NCBI GenBank assembly: GCA_900756725.1
Contig: CAAELJ010000093.1
Location: 1-5,602 of the forward strand
From: an uncultured Collinsella sp.
Lineage (GTDB): Bacteria; Actinomycetota; Coriobacteriia; Coriobacteriales; Coriobacteriaceae
DNA length: 5,602 nucleotides
Reading direction: 5' to 3'
Shown piece after piece: positions 5,234 through 5,602 of this stretch (positions are counted from its first letter, which is position 1; each line of letters begins with the position of its first letter). The notes beneath the pieces were generated by a model, which searched no databases, was not told where the DNA came from, and saw only the letters and a list, made by a program, of their open reading frames with translations. A program made the translations under genes and the position numbers.

Positions 5234-5279
5234 AGGCGGTCAAAAAGTCCCGCCTCACTGTCCCCTTTGTGGTGGTTTT
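5234..5279. repeat. Small hairpin plus half-copy of the mgtA-leader stem-loop
   Basis: AGGCGG (5234-5239) and CCGCCT (5250-5255) form a 6-bp stem around a 10-base A-rich loop. Just after it, CCTTTGTGGTGGTTTT (5264-5279) is the exact reverse complement of AAAACCACCACAAAGG at 2327-2342. Only the right arm of that stem-loop is present here, with the same GTCCC just before it (5260-5264). The element lies between the convergent mgtA and the last gene. No clear intrinsic terminator with a U-run is present in the 79-base spacer. Confidence 0.65.
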
Positions 5280-5285
5280 GGTGCG

Positions 5286-5602
5286 CTACGAGGCATTGGT
5301 CAGGCGGCTCCAGAGTTCGTCAATATCGATTTGGTCGCCGCCGCTCAGATAACCGGTGTGAATAAAAGATTCACTATAGATATAGATGTCATGCGCGCTG
5401 TCGCCATCATCTTCGGTGTCGTAGGCCGAAATCACGTAAAGGCTGCCGTCGAGCGCCTTGGCCAGCCAATACACGGAATCGTCGATTGTGCACTTCTCCT
5501 GCACTATCGCTGCATCGCCGATTGCGCCGGTGAGCGCACGATTGCCCGTCGTATAGCCGCCCACCGAGAGCAAAATCGCCACGCTATCGTCTCCGCCGCC
5601 CG
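5286..5602 (-). CDS. Protein of unknown function, C-terminal part (probably partial)
   Basis: The frame ends in TAG at 5288-5286 and is open to the window edge, about 105 codons. I do not recognise the family. The visible part is acidic and aromatic, with segments such as VYWLAKALDGSLYVISAYD, then DEDG-rich DTEDDGDSAHDIYIY and a closing DQIDIDELWSRL. No membrane helix, signal peptide or metal-binding Cys cluster is visible (one Cys only). A GTG at 5582 with GGAG eight bases upstream could be a true start giving 98 residues, but the frame continues upstream through a Gly-Asp-rich stretch, so a longer protein with this as its C-terminal domain is at least as likely. Codon use resembles the other genes. 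It converges with mgtA. Confidence 0.6.
   Translation of the reverse strand, partial: GGGDDSVAILLSVGGYTTGNRALTGAIGDAAIVQEKCTIDDSVYWLAKALDGSLYVISAYDTEDDGDSAHDIYIYSESFIHTGYLSGGDQIDIDELWSRLTNAS

Overview
The window looks like a chromosomal segment of a high-GC gut anaerobe of the Coriobacteriia, most likely a Collinsella relative. This is an inference from three things: GC-rich codon use, the protein families present, and intergenic spaces packed with short perfect inverted repeats built on modules such as GAGCGTGGAT, AATGACTAC and CTTTGTGGTGGTT. I recall such modules from Collinsella genomes, but I could not run a search.

Layout, left to right. Positions 1-198 hold the 3' end of a plus-strand gene for an RpiR/MurR-type regulator (SIS domain). 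A repeat-bearing convergent spacer (199-339) follows, with an 18-bp perfect inverted repeat. Next, on the minus strand, is a gene (340-960, possibly to 1017) for an unusual protein: an N-terminal XRE helix-turn-helix fused to a desulfoferrodoxin-like module with all metal ligands kept. A gene-free stretch (about 961/1018-1327) separates it from pyrE and consists largely of palindromes: a GAGCG element, an AATGACTAC stem-loop with an extra copy of its arm, a 99-base nested palindrome that resembles a miniature mobile element, and a 12-bp stem-loop that touches the pyrE stop codon. pyrE (1328-2011, minus strand) encodes orotate phosphoribosyltransferase and has a clear ribosome binding site.

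A divergent region (2012-2446) separates pyrE from mgtA, a full-length P-type Mg2+-transport ATPase gene (2447-5206, plus strand). The mgtA leader is long. A promoter candidate with a perfect TTGACA lies about 300 bases before the start codon. Behind it come a 23-codon small ORF with an excellent Shine-Dalgarno sequence, a 14-bp perfect stem-loop, and a small hairpin that can pair with the mgtA Shine-Dalgarno. This suggests leader-mediated control of Mg2+ transporter expression, though no Mg2+ riboswitch could be recognised. The spacer after mgtA (5207-5285) carries an inverted half-copy of the leader stem-loop. The window ends in a minus-strand gene of unknown function (5286 to the edge).

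No pathway joins these genes: nucleotide synthesis (pyrE), metal transport (mgtA), a redox/iron-type putative sensor regulator, and a sugar-phosphate-type regulator. The most noteworthy items are the HTH-desulfoferrodoxin fusion with a lost catalytic Glu-Lys pair, the candidate mgtA leader peptide, the altered ion-pocket residues of this MgtA, and the family resemblance among the intergenic palindromes.
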